Assembly (NCBI GenBank): GCA_003501365.1
Contig: DNPP01000126.1
Location: 1 to 7,799 of the forward strand
Origin: Bacillota bacterium
GTDB lineage: Bacteria; Bacillota; UBA4882; UBA8346
DNA: 7,799 nucleotides
Direction of reading: 5' to 3'
The notes beneath the pieces were generated by a model that ran no database searches, was not told where the DNA came from, and saw nothing but the letters and a program-made list of their open reading frames with translations. Below, piece by piece: positions 1-5,498 of this stretch (position 1 is its first letter; every line of letters starts with the position of its first letter). The position numbers were made by a program, and so were the translations under genes.

Positions 1-200
1 GGCGACAAGGTATATTTTTTATTCCCGTCATTCTTATATTGCCATCAATCATGGGTATATCCGGAGTGATTTATGCCCAACTGATCGCTGATTTATTAAC
101 AACATTGCTGACGGTAATATTGGCGGTAAATTTAAAGAAGGAAATGAACAGTTGGGCACCTAAAACGGCTTACCCTGCTGAGCTATTCCATGAAAACTGA
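1..200 (+). CDS. MATE family efflux transporter, C-terminal fragment (5' end outside window)
   Basis: An open frame runs from base 3 to a TGA at 198-200, giving 65 residues with no start, so only the C-terminus is visible. It begins RQGIFFIPVILILP and continues with GVIYAQLIADLLTTLLTVIL before a charged tail. The pattern is one hydrophobic helix, a short polar turn, then a last hydrophobic helix ending in NLKKEMN. That matches the last two membrane helices of MATE (multidrug and toxic compound extrusion) proteins, in which a conserved SRQ..F.P segment precedes the final helices. Family members are sodium- or proton-driven drug/organic-cation exporters of about 440-460 residues in the cytoplasmic membrane. 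The substrate cannot be judged from this end. The gene reads toward the VOC gene 83 bp downstream; cotranscription is possible but not shown. Another polytopic transporter is possible, but the RQGIFFIP/AQ.IAD combination favours MATE. Confidence 0.75.
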   Translation, partial: RQGIFFIPVILILPSIMGISGVIYAQLIADLLTTLLTVILAVNLKKEMNSWAPKTAYPAELFHEN

Positions 201-270
201 GCTTTCGGTTGGAAAGCAACGTTAACGGTACACTGGATTTGTGCTTTAGACAAATTGAAGATTAGTTTAT

Positions 271-277
271 GAGGAGG
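271..277 (+). promoter_or_regulatory. Ribosome binding site fixing the VOC gene start
   Basis: GAGGAGG lies 6 nt upstream of the ATG at 284. An in-frame ATG at 269 overlaps this site and has no Shine-Dalgarno sequence of its own, so 284 is taken as the true start. Confidence 0.8.
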
Positions 278-283
278 ATCATA

Positions 284-637
284 ATGAGAATCAAACAAGT
301 TTTAAATCGGTTTTATGTACATAATATTGACCAATCGGTAGGATTTTATGAAAAGATACTCAACGAAAAATGTAATTTGAGATTCAAGTATCCGCAAGCA
401 AATTTAGAAATAGCACAAGTGGGAAATATTTTAATCATTAGTGGTGCTGATGAAAATTTGCAGTCGCTAAAAGATACCCAAGCAACGTTTATAGTGGATT
501 TTGCCGCTGAATTTAAAGATTTTTTGCTAAATAATGGCGCTACAGTTATCAAAGATTTGAAGAAAGTTCCAACCGGAATGAATATGACTGTAAAACATTT
601 AGATGGCACTATTGTTGAATATGTTGAACAAAAATGA
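284..637 (+). CDS. VOC (glyoxalase/bleomycin resistance/dioxygenase fold) protein
   Basis: This is a 117-residue single-domain protein. The N-terminus has the usual VOC first module: a strand (RFYVHNID), then a helix with QSVGFYEKIL at residues 17-26. A second beta-alpha-beta module follows, with TFIVDF at 68-73, a helix AEFKDFLLNNGA at 75-86, and a final strand near the C-terminus with DGTIVEYVE at 107-115. The last strand carries E112, the position that is often a metal ligand in active members. The family includes glyoxalase I, extradiol dioxygenases, fosfomycin-modifying enzymes and drug-sequestering proteins, usually working as dimers. The exact substrate cannot be read from the sequence. 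An obvious N-terminal metal histidine is not clear (H13 is the only early candidate), so this may be a binding protein rather than an enzyme. The metallo-hydrolase gene follows after 52 bp, probably in the same transcript; this neighbour pairing could mean thioester or aldehyde detoxification, but that is only inferred. Confidence 0.8.
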   Translation: MRIKQVLNRFYVHNIDQSVGFYEKILNEKCNLRFKYPQANLEIAQVGNILIISGADENLQSLKDTQATFIVDFAAEFKDFLLNNGATVIKDLKKVPTGMNMTVKHLDGTIVEYVEQK

Positions 638-689
638 GGGTAAGAACTTCATGCCAGTTAAAATCGCAAAATAAAAGGAGCTAAAAGAA

Positions 690-1457
690 ATGAGCATAAT
701 TCCTTTAAAATTGAGTGTAACCAACTGTTTTTTGATTCAAACCGGCGAACGATATATCTTAATTGATACCGGATATGAAGTCGATTGGGATTTATTTAGC
801 CGACGGCTCCAAGAGGCCGGCGTAAGTTTTTCACAGATTAGTCATATTATATTGACTCATCACCATGATGATCATGCCGGATTATTAAATTATATCACCA
901 AGGAAAATAGCAATATTCGGGTTGTAATGTCCCACTTGGCCAAAGAATTACTGGCAAAAGGGGAAAATGATAATACCCATCCCAAAGGATGTATCAACCG
1001 GCGAATCAAAGCCTTGTTGCACCTAAAGCGTTTTATAATCATGTTGACTTTGAAGAAGCATATTGATAAAAAGAGCAATTTAAAATTCCCCCCTTATTTT
1101 GTTCGCCAAAAGGATATCCTGATTTCAGGCGAAACTAGGTTCAAAGATATTGGGATTGATTTGGACGGTACAATCATTGAGACTTTAGGGCATACCGTTG
1201 ATTCAATAACGATTATGTTAGACTGCGGTAATGCTTTGGTTGGCGATGCAGCCGCCAACATGTTGCAGCTTGCCGGGACTAAATACTGTGTGATCGGACT
1301 CAGTGATCTGGATGAATATTACCGCAGCTGGCAAAAGATTTTAGATGGGGGCGCTAAACGTATATTCCCGGCACACGGCAAATCTTTTCCCGCTATTAAA
1401 TTAACAGAGAATATCGGTAAAAACAAAAAACAAAATATGGTGATGATTTGTCCATGA
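690..1457 (+). CDS. MBL-fold metallo-hydrolase
   Basis: This is a 255-residue cytoplasmic protein with no signal peptide. AAAAGGAG at 673-680 lies 9 nt before the ATG. The metallo-beta-lactamase signature is complete: strand ILIDTGY (23-29), then THHHDDHAG at 56-64, giving the HxHxDH metal set H57, H59, D61 and H62. The third-motif histidine is in GHT (H168), the bridging aspartate in GDAA (D186), and the last histidine in PAHG (H229). All residues for a two-metal site are therefore present, and hydrolase activity is expected. It lacks features of class B beta-lactamases (no export signal), so a role like glyoxalase II, lactonase or another intracellular ester/thioester hydrolase is more likely. 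Residues about 98-130 form a basic, hydrophobic insertion between the first metal motif and H168, probably covering the active site. It lies 52 bp after the VOC gene and 80 bp before marR1, and no clear terminator separates it from marR1. Confidence 0.88.
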   Translation: MSIIPLKLSVTNCFLIQTGERYILIDTGYEVDWDLFSRRLQEAGVSFSQISHIILTHHHDDHAGLLNYITKENSNIRVVMSHLAKELLAKGENDNTHPKGCINRRIKALLHLKRFIIMLTLKKHIDKKSNLKFPPYFVRQKDILISGETRFKDIGIDLDGTIIETLGHTVDSITIMLDCGNALVGDAAANMLQLAGTKYCVIGLSDLDEYYRSWQKILDGGAKRIFPAHGKSFPAIKLTENIGKNKKQNMVMICP

Positions 1458-1470
1458 AAATGGTTTAAGA

Positions 1471-1492
1471 GTAAAAATCTGGTAAAAATCTG
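1471..1492 (+). repeat. Perfect 11-bp tandem repeat upstream of the marR1 promoter
   Basis: GTAAAAATCTG occurs twice back to back, at 1471-1481 and 1482-1492. The repeat ends 10 bp before the -35 box. Its A-runs are about one helical turn apart, so it could act as an UP element or an activator site, or simply be a slippage duplication. Confidence 0.6.
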
Positions 1493-1502
1493 ATTATAAT
1501 AA

Positions 1503-1531
1503 TTGACAAACTTCAGTTTAGTTGCTATACT
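1503..1531 (+). promoter_or_regulatory. Sigma-A promoter of marR1
   Basis: TTGACA at 1503-1508 and TATACT at 1526-1531 are separated by exactly 17 bp. The expected transcription start is about 1537-1539, which coincides with the ATG at 1538. The mRNA is therefore probably leaderless unless an internal start is used. The operator palindrome at 1514-1532 fills the spacer and covers the -10 box. Confidence 0.85.
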
Positions 1532-1532
1532 G
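1514..1532. promoter_or_regulatory. MarR1 operator O1
   Basis: CAGTTTAGTTGCTATACTG is a 19-bp pseudo-palindrome, read as CAGT-T-TAG-TTG-CTA-T-ACTG, with 7 of 8 base pairs symmetric about the centre G/T trinucleotide. It sits between the -35 and -10 boxes of marR1 and overlaps the -10, so bound protein should block RNA polymerase. The 18-bp stretch 1513-1530 recurs exactly, in reverse complement, at 2021-2038. The assignment to MarR1 rests on position and recurrence. Confidence 0.75.
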
Positions 1533-1537
1533 AATAT

Positions 1538-2005
1538 ATGAAAGATGAAATGGTTCACTGCTTAATGAACGAGTTTATCAAAATCAGTTATAAATTAAAT
1601 GAACTTGAGAAAGTTACGATTGATTTTGGCACCGGCGAACTGCTTTATCCATCGGAAATTCATACAATTGATGCCGTTGGGGATCAATATGATACAGTTA
1701 CTGCAATCAGTCAAAATTTTGGTATAACCAAAGGAGCGGTATCTCAAGTTATTTTCAAGCTTCATCAGAGAGGTTATGTCCAAAAAGTCCGCAATGAAGC
1801 CTATAATAAAGAAATTCTTCTTTCTCTTACCGATAAAGGGTTAATCGCATATCGGACTCATAAAGAGTTACATCAGACAATGGATGGGGAAATCATTCGA
1901 TTGATGGGCAGTTATTCCGACGAATGGCTGCAAACCTTTGAAAATATGCTGTTTCAGCTCGAGAAACAAGTTGATAAATTTATAGATTTGGGGAAGAAGA
2001 ATTAA
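1538..2005 (+). CDS. MarR family winged-helix repressor (marR1)
   Basis: This is a 155-residue protein with typical MarR architecture. Helix 1 is followed by a GTGELLYPSEIHTIDAV segment (31-47). The helix-turn-helix (about 54-78) has recognition helix TKGAVSQVIFKLHQRG, and the wing is near VQKVRNEAYNKEILLSLTDKG (81-101). Long C-terminal dimerisation helices follow. Such proteins bind palindromes as dimers and release DNA on binding a small aromatic ligand or on oxidation. C8 is the only cysteine, so disulfide sensing would have to be intermolecular. It is a clear paralogue of the MarR protein at 5008-5448: both share GTG..LY.SEIHTI.A and GAV(S/T)QV..KL. The start at 1538 has no Shine-Dalgarno site and lies at the predicted transcription start; in-frame ATGs at 1550 and 1565 are alternatives but also lack good sites. 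The palindromes on its promoter and before the next gene suggest that it represses itself and the hydrolase. Confidence 0.92.
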   Translation: MKDEMVHCLMNEFIKISYKLNELEKVTIDFGTGELLYPSEIHTIDAVGDQYDTVTAISQNFGITKGAVSQVIFKLHQRGYVQKVRNEAYNKEILLSLTDKGLIAYRTHKELHQTMDGEIIRLMGSYSDEWLQTFENMLFQLEKQVDKFIDLGKKN

Positions 2006-2018
2006 TTTTTTTGAACTA

Positions 2019-2037
2019 TAGTATAGCAACTAAACTG
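2019..2037. promoter_or_regulatory. MarR1 operator O2
   Basis: TAGTATAGCAACTAAACTG is the reverse-complement form of O1. Bases 2021-2038 match 1513-1530 exactly over 18 nt. It lies 13 bp after the marR1 stop and about 90 bp upstream of the hydrolase start. It may act as an auxiliary site with O3, whose centre is 68 bp away. Confidence 0.72.
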
Positions 2038-2047
2038 ATGGCTGTTA

Positions 2048-2060
2048 TTTAGATTCTATA
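2048..2060. promoter_or_regulatory. Degenerate MarR1-type half-match between O2 and O3
   Basis: TTTAGATTCTATA matches the O1 core TTTAGTTGCTATA at all positions except the central trinucleotide, so the TAG-N3-CTA frame is kept. The outer CAGT/ACTG arms are missing. It is oriented like O1 and opposite to O2 and O3. It could be a weak third site in this spacer, or chance in AT-rich DNA. Confidence 0.35.
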
Positions 2061-2086
2061 AATTTTAAGTGAATTAATATGCTATA

Positions 2087-2105
2087 TGGTATAGTAACTA
2101 AACTG
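2087..2105 (+). promoter_or_regulatory. MarR1 operator O3 overlapping the hydrolase promoter
   Basis: TGGTATAGTAACTAAACTG matches O2 with one change in the central triplet and two in the outer left arm. Within it, TATAGT at 2090-2095 preceded by TGG looks like an extended -10 box, with a transcription start near 2102. No good -35 is seen at 17 bp. Protein bound here would cover the -10 and the start site. AAAAGGAG at 2112-2119 then serves the ATG at 2128. Confidence 0.65.
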
Positions 2106-2127
2106 AAAAATAAAAGGAGCAAAAATC

Positions 2128-3321
2128 ATGGCAAATTGTAAAAAGGTATTGGAAAGCAAGGTCAATTTTAAAAAAGGAACTTTTAAACTCCATCCCAATC
2201 CGAACTTTAACTATCAATTAAACCGGACTTATTCCTGGAGCAATGGCGATTTAGAGGAGCTTACAGCGGTTGCCGCAAAAATTACCAATGCTGCCACCTG
2301 GGAGAAAGAGCTGTTACAAATTGCTGAGAAAGCCTTGCGGGAAAACCGGATGGAACAAGCTATCGCCTACTATCGTATGGCGGAATTCTTTATGTATGAC
2401 GGACATCCTGCTAAGATTGAGACCTATGACAAAGCTGTCAATTTATTTTATAAGTATCACAGCACTCTCTTTCAATCAGGAATCATTAAGAAAGATTCGA
2501 TACCCTTTGGAACAGCGCATCTTCCGGTATTATTTACTAAACCGGAACCAGAAAAATATCTTGATACCATTCTGCTGCATGGTGGATATGATTCCTATAT
2601 GGAAGAATTTTTACCGATGATGCTGTATCTTCGTGAAAATGGTTTTGCGGTATATCTTTTTGAAGGGCCGGGTCAAGGAGGGGCTTTGCGAAAAGAAGGT
2701 CTGACATTTATTCCGGAGTGGGAAAAACCGGTGAAAGCAATATTGGATTTCTATAATTTGAAGGATGTAACGATAATCGGACTATCTCTGGGAGCCATGT
2801 TAGCGCCAAGGGCTGCAGCCTTTGAAGCGCGGATTAAACGGGTTGTCGCCTGGAGCCTGGTGCCCAATTTTTTTGAGCTCGTGATATACGATACGCCGAA
2901 AAGTTTTCAAAATATTATCCGGATATTGATAAAACATAAGGGCGAAGCTATTCTAAATCTGCTGATGAAAAGTTTAATGAAAAAAGACCCGTTGATTGAA
3001 TGGGCAATTCATCATGGCATACACAATATGGGCGTACATACTCCTTATGAATATCTAAGAAAAATTAGCCAATTTCAGTATATGGATGTTATCGAGAGAA
3101 TATCTCAAGACTTTCTCCTAATAAGCGCTAATAAAGACCATTTTATCCCGCTTGAGTTTTACAAACCGATTATTGATGGCTTAACGAATGTTAAATCGCT
3201 GACATACAGACTTTTTACTGAAAAAGAGAGTGCTGAAAATCATTGCAATGCCGGTAATGCTAAGCTGGCTTTGGATACGATTATCACTTGGATAAAGGTT
3301 ATTAAGCCTTCGATATCTTAA
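2128..3321 (+). CDS. Alpha/beta hydrolase with N-terminal helical cap (FrsA / pseudooxynicotine-hydrolase-like)
   Basis: This is a 397-residue cytoplasmic protein with no signal peptide. The first ~125 residues are mostly helical, including the amphipathic stretch LLQIAEKALRENRMEQAIAY. The alpha/beta hydrolase core starts near 130. HGG at 151-153 forms the likely oxyanion loop, FEGPGQG is at 178-184, and the nucleophile elbow GLSLGA at 218-223 places the catalytic serine at S220. D337 in NKDHFIP and H372 in ENHCNAG complete a plausible triad. This layout, with a helical N-terminal domain and an EGPGQG loop, resembles 2,6-dihydroxypseudooxynicotine hydrolase, FrsA-like and related C-C bond or ester hydrolases; the substrate is unknown. 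AAAAGGAG lies 8 nt upstream of the ATG. Two MarR-type palindromes precede the gene, one on its promoter, so expression is probably released by the MarR1 ligand, which may be its substrate. It is convergent with the HXXEE gene. Confidence 0.85.
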   Translation: MANCKKVLESKVNFKKGTFKLHPNPNFNYQLNRTYSWSNGDLEELTAVAAKITNAATWEKELLQIAEKALRENRMEQAIAYYRMAEFFMYDGHPAKIETYDKAVNLFYKYHSTLFQSGIIKKDSIPFGTAHLPVLFTKPEPEKYLDTILLHGGYDSYMEEFLPMMLYLRENGFAVYLFEGPGQGGALRKEGLTFIPEWEKPVKAILDFYNLKDVTIIGLSLGAMLAPRAAAFEARIKRVVAWSLVPNFFELVIYDTPKSFQNIIRILIKHKGEAILNLLMKSLMKKDPLIEWAIHHGIHNMGVHTPYEYLRKISQFQYMDVIERISQDFLLISANKDHFIPLEFYKPIIDGLTNVKSLTYRLFTEKESAENHCNAGNAKLALDTIITWIKVIKPSIS

Positions 3322-3344
3322 CGTTATTTTCTTTTTATCGGATA

Positions 3345-3381
3345 ATAAACGAAGGTTAGTCGACTACCAACCTTCGTTTAT
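3345..3381. terminator. Strong hairpin between convergent hydrolase and HXXEE genes
   Basis: ATAAACGAAGGTT (3345-3357) pairs perfectly with AACCTTCGTTTAT (3369-3381) around an 11-nt loop. It starts 24 bp after the hydrolase stop. No T-run follows directly on either strand, so it may work as a bidirectional terminator with help from the next hairpin, or as an mRNA 3'-end stabiliser. Confidence 0.65.
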
Positions 3382-3391
3382 CAGCAAAGTT

Positions 3392-3408
3392 AATCCTGTA
3401 GGATTTTT
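3392..3408 (+). terminator. Small plus-strand hairpin with T-run
   Basis: AATCC (3392-3396) and GGATT (3401-3405) close a TGTA loop and run into TTT, then AC and seven more T from 3411. It could be the release site for hydrolase transcripts that pass the longer hairpin. The stem is only 5 bp, and the T-run overlaps the end of the HXXEE gene. Confidence 0.4.
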
Positions 3409-3994
3409 ACTTTTTTTGAAGCTTTCGGATCATGAAAAACATATTGTAATGAAGCAAGCTTCCAACCAGATAACCGATTATCAAGGTGACAATATTTACT
3501 TTTCCGGTTGCAATCAGGGTGTACAGTATATAGCCTCCAAATGGCGCTAATAGTACAAAACTGGTGATAGCTCCAGGTGAATACTTAGAACTCAGAGTGT
3601 AGGAAATATGCATCCAAGCATTTTGGATAAAAAAGAATACCATAATCACGGCAAGATAAATAAAATGCTCGGCAATCAATGCAGCGATTAAGGTGAGAAT
3701 CCAGCAGTTGATGATTGAGAAAACGGCTGCAGGCGTTTTCTTGGACGGGTAATAATCCTGATTACTCTGAAAACAAATTCGATTGAACCAAGACAGAAAA
3801 TTGCCGGGGAAAAAGGATTCTTCAAAGTTATGCAACATTAGCATAGGTATGAATGCCCATAGCATCCAAAAGTGATTTCGCATAAAGGTGTCCCGATGAA
3901 TGATGATCCAGCTGATTGAAGCCATTGCCAGGACAAACCCAAATAAAGACCAGTATTTTTCAAAAAACTTTTTTAGAGTCTCGTTTTTAACCAT
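3407..3994 (-). CDS. HXXEE-domain integral membrane protein
   Basis: This is a 195-residue hydrophobic protein. The motif HNFEE at 55-59 is the HxxEE signature that names the family (Pfam HXXEE type). It also has N125, H129 and a YSPGAITS segment (138-145), the sort of polar residues that recur in these proteins next to membrane helices. About five to six membrane segments are visible: roughly 15-32, 42-54, 92-120 (two close segments), 142-161 and 166-186. The H/E/E, N and H set could form a metal or proton site in the membrane and suggests an enzyme rather than a structural protein, but no activity is firmly known for the family. AAGAAGGA lies 5 nt before the ATG. The dehydrogenase gene is 129 bp upstream on the same strand with no strong terminator or clear new promoter between them, so it may be the last gene of the marR2 group. 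Confidence 0.82.
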   Translation of the reverse strand: MVKNETLKKFFEKYWSLFGFVLAMASISWIIIHRDTFMRNHFWMLWAFIPMLMLHNFEESFFPGNFLSWFNRICFQSNQDYYPSKKTPAAVFSIINCWILTLIAALIAEHFIYLAVIMVFFFIQNAWMHISYTLSSKYSPGAITSFVLLAPFGGYILYTLIATGKVNIVTLIIGYLVGSLLHYNMFFMIRKLQKK

Positions 3995-4123
3995 ATTTGT
4001 CCTTCTTTCATAAATAGACTCGGAAATTTCTTAATAAACAGATGTTTGTTTTTTAGTACAAAATGTTGGTTAATTAAAACAGAATCTCTTATAATCAAGG
4101 AAATTACCAGGGATTTAAGCCCA

Positions 4124-4948
4124 CTAACCGAGTGAGTTAATTTTAAATGCCGACTTAACGATCCGATCCTTGATTCGATCATTCAAACAGGACAGAAAAA
4201 GGTTCATTAGGGGGACAGCCGCCCGGTAGCGCGCTTTGGGCTTGGGAGATTCCAGCGTTTTTTGAATGATTGTGGATACCGCTTCCGGACCGGGTTCCTT
4301 CAGGCGCGATTTGTCGTTAAATAAGTGATAATTCTTATATAATTCGCTATAGGGCGACTGGGGATTGGCAATAATCTTTTCAGAGTTGGTTTGGACTGTT
4401 TTCATAAAGTGGCTGTGAATATTTCCCGGTTCAACAATAACCACTGAAATTCCAAAGGCAGCTAGTTCCAGACGCAGCGCATCACTCAAGGCCTCTAATG
4501 CGAATTTTGAGGCGCAATATGGACCGCTAATCGGAAGAACCATTTTGCCGGCCATGGAACTGATATTGATAATTTGGCCTGATCCTGCTTTTCGCATAAA
4601 GGGTACAACTGCGCGGACCATTCTAATAACGCCAAAAACATTCACATCGAACATTTGTTGGATCTGGGTTTCCGGAACTTCTTCCACTGTACTTCGAACG
4701 GCGTATCCGGCATTGTTAATGAGAACATCAATCCTGCCGAAGCGTTCGATGACTTCATGGACTGCGGTTGATATTGACTGATTATCGGTGACATCTAAAG
4801 AAAGTTTTAAAGCTGTCGGTAGATTTGTAACAGTTGCCAAGTTTCTTGCCGTAGCAACTACCGTATACTCATTTTGACTTAATCGCGCGGCTAAATCTTT
4901 ACCAATGCCGCTGGAACACCCAGTAATCAATACTACTTTTGGTGACAT
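4124..4948 (-). CDS. Short-chain dehydrogenase/reductase (classical SDR)
   Basis: This is a 274-residue NAD(P)H-dependent oxidoreductase with a Rossmann fold. All classical SDR motifs are intact: TGCSSGIG at 9-16 for cofactor binding, LDVTD (51-55), NNAG at 78-81, the catalytic tetrad N103, S131, Y144 and K148 (YCASK), and EPG at 173-175. R35 in the ATARN stretch, after the second strand, is the position often associated with NADP preference, so NADPH is the more likely cofactor. The extended C-terminus (about 190-274) resembles the 17-beta-HSD-like or retinol-dehydrogenase-like SDR subgroup. The substrate, a ketone, aldehyde or secondary alcohol, is not determinable. CTCCTT at 4958-4963 (AAGGAG on the coding strand) is 9 nt before the ATG. 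The gene follows marR2 after 59 bp, with a palindromic operator in the gap, so it is the prime candidate target of MarR2. Confidence 0.92.
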   Translation of the reverse strand: MSPKVVLITGCSSGIGKDLAARLSQNEYTVVATARNLATVTNLPTALKLSLDVTDNQSISTAVHEVIERFGRIDVLINNAGYAVRSTVEEVPETQIQQMFDVNVFGVIRMVRAVVPFMRKAGSGQIINISSMAGKMVLPISGPYCASKFALEALSDALRLELAAFGISVVIVEPGNIHSHFMKTVQTNSEKIIANPQSPYSELYKNYHLFNDKSRLKEPGPEAVSTIIQKTLESPKPKARYRAAVPLMNLFLSCLNDRIKDRIVKSAFKINSLG

Positions 4949-4969
4949 CTTGAAACGCTCCTTAATATT

Positions 4970-4984
4970 TTTTAGCTACTAAAA
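4970..4984. promoter_or_regulatory. MarR2-type operator O4 in front of the SDR gene
   Basis: TTTTAGCTACTAAAA is a perfect palindrome with 6-bp arms around a 3-nt centre, identical to the copy at 5499-5513. On the minus strand a weak promoter can be read: TTGATG at 5011-5006, 17 bp, TATATT at 4988-4983. The operator then covers the end of the -10 and the expected start site. This would give the SDR gene its own MarR2-controlled promoter in addition to read-through from marR2. Confidence 0.68.
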
Positions 4985-5001
4985 TATAATATCTATTGAA
5001 A

Positions 5002-5020
5002 GCCCCATCAATCATGGGGC
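5002..5020 (-). terminator. Hairpin overlapping the marR2 stop codon (weak terminator or attenuator)
   Basis: GCCCCAT (5002-5008) and ATGGGGC (5014-5020) form a perfect 7-bp, GC-rich stem with a 5-nt loop. On the minus strand it includes the marR2 TGA at 5010-5008 and is followed by TTTC rather than a full T-run. Partial termination between marR2 and the SDR gene is plausible, and a ribosome finishing marR2 would mask it. Confidence 0.5.
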
Positions 5021-5448
5021 CAATTGTCGATTAATTTATCGAGAAAGGTATTGATAACTTGAATATGATCCGGACCGAGTTCATCGAAATACTGCGCCAT
5101 GTTTTGATAGATTGCTTGGTGGTATTTGTTATGCCCGGTGTTGGCGACTTTTCCCTGGGCCGTTAAGCGGTAATATACTTCTTTTTTATTGTCTTTCATC
5201 CGGTATTGCTCAATAAGCCCTTTCTTGCTCAGCTTAGTGGTTACCTGCGTGACGGCCCCGTTGGTAATCCCCATGATGTTTGCCAGTTCACTGGCATTTA
5301 CATCTTCATGATTGCTGATGGCCTCGATCGTGTGAATTTCTGAATGGTAGAGCATATGCCCGGTCCCATAGTCACTGGAGCCTTTATTATTTTGATTGAT
5401 TTTATTGATGAGCCGAATTATTTTTTCCAGGATAGCCATGTTTTTCAT
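5008..5448 (-). CDS. MarR family winged-helix repressor (marR2)
   Basis: This 146-residue protein is a paralogue of the MarR protein at 1538-2005. It has the DYGTGHMLYHSEIHTIEAI segment (26-44), a helix-turn-helix with recognition helix TNGAVTQVTTKLSKKG (62-77), a wing with KDNKKEVYYRLTAQG (85-99), and a C-terminal dimerisation helix ending in WPHD. It has no cysteine, so ligand binding rather than thiol oxidation should drive release. An upstream in-frame GTG at 5457 could extend it by three residues. The ATG at 5448 is preferred because GGTGAT, the 3' part of the Shine-Dalgarno consensus, lies 4 nt before it and contains that GTG. Its own promoter carries two operator-like palindromes (5469-5483 and 5499-5513) and the next gene a third, indicating autorepression and control of the SDR. 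The conserved recognition helix fits the shared TAG-N3-CTA operator core of both regulators. Confidence 0.92.
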   Translation of the reverse strand: MKNMAILEKIIRLINKINQNNKGSSDYGTGHMLYHSEIHTIEAISNHEDVNASELANIMGITNGAVTQVTTKLSKKGLIEQYRMKDNKKEVYYRLTAQGKVANTGHNKYHQAIYQNMAQYFDELGPDHIQVINTFLDKLIDNWPHD

Positions 5449-5465
5449 TTCTATCACCCAGACAT

Positions 5466-5494
5466 ATTTTATAGCAACTAAAAAATATTGTCAA
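5466..5494 (-). promoter_or_regulatory. Sigma-A promoter of marR2
   Basis: On the minus strand TTGACA (5494-5489) and TAAAAT (5471-5466) are 17 bp apart. The expected start is near 5459, leaving a leader of only about 11 nt before the ATG at 5448, just enough for the GGTGAT site. Operator O5 overlaps the -10, and O6 lies just upstream of the -35. Confidence 0.8.
5469..5483. promoter_or_regulatory. MarR2-type operator O5
   Basis: TTATAGCAACTAAAA has the TAG-N3-CTA core with one arm mismatch. It overlaps the -10 box of the marR2 promoter, the same position that O1 has on the marR1 promoter, and its central triplet is the same as in O2. Confidence 0.7.
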
Positions 5495-5498
5495 TATA

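Noticed and set aside
201..217. Small hairpin GCTTTC-GGTTG-GAAAGC directly after the MATE stop codon
   Set aside because: The stem is only 6 bp and no T-run follows, so it is not supported as a terminator.
3356..3366. TAG-TCGA-CTA in the terminator loop as another MarR operator
   Set aside because: The spacer between TAG and CTA is 4 nt instead of 3, the flanks do not match, and the position is in a 3' hairpin between convergent genes.
3973..4182. 69-codon minus-strand frame overlapping the SDR 3' end and the spacer before the HXXEE gene
   Set aside because: It is out of frame with both real genes, its composition is unremarkable, and it has no Shine-Dalgarno site; the 129-bp spacer shows no other gene.
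4545..4781. 78-codon plus-strand open frame inside the SDR gene
   Set aside because: It is antisense to a gene with complete SDR motifs, has no ribosome site or recognisable domain, and is a shadow frame.
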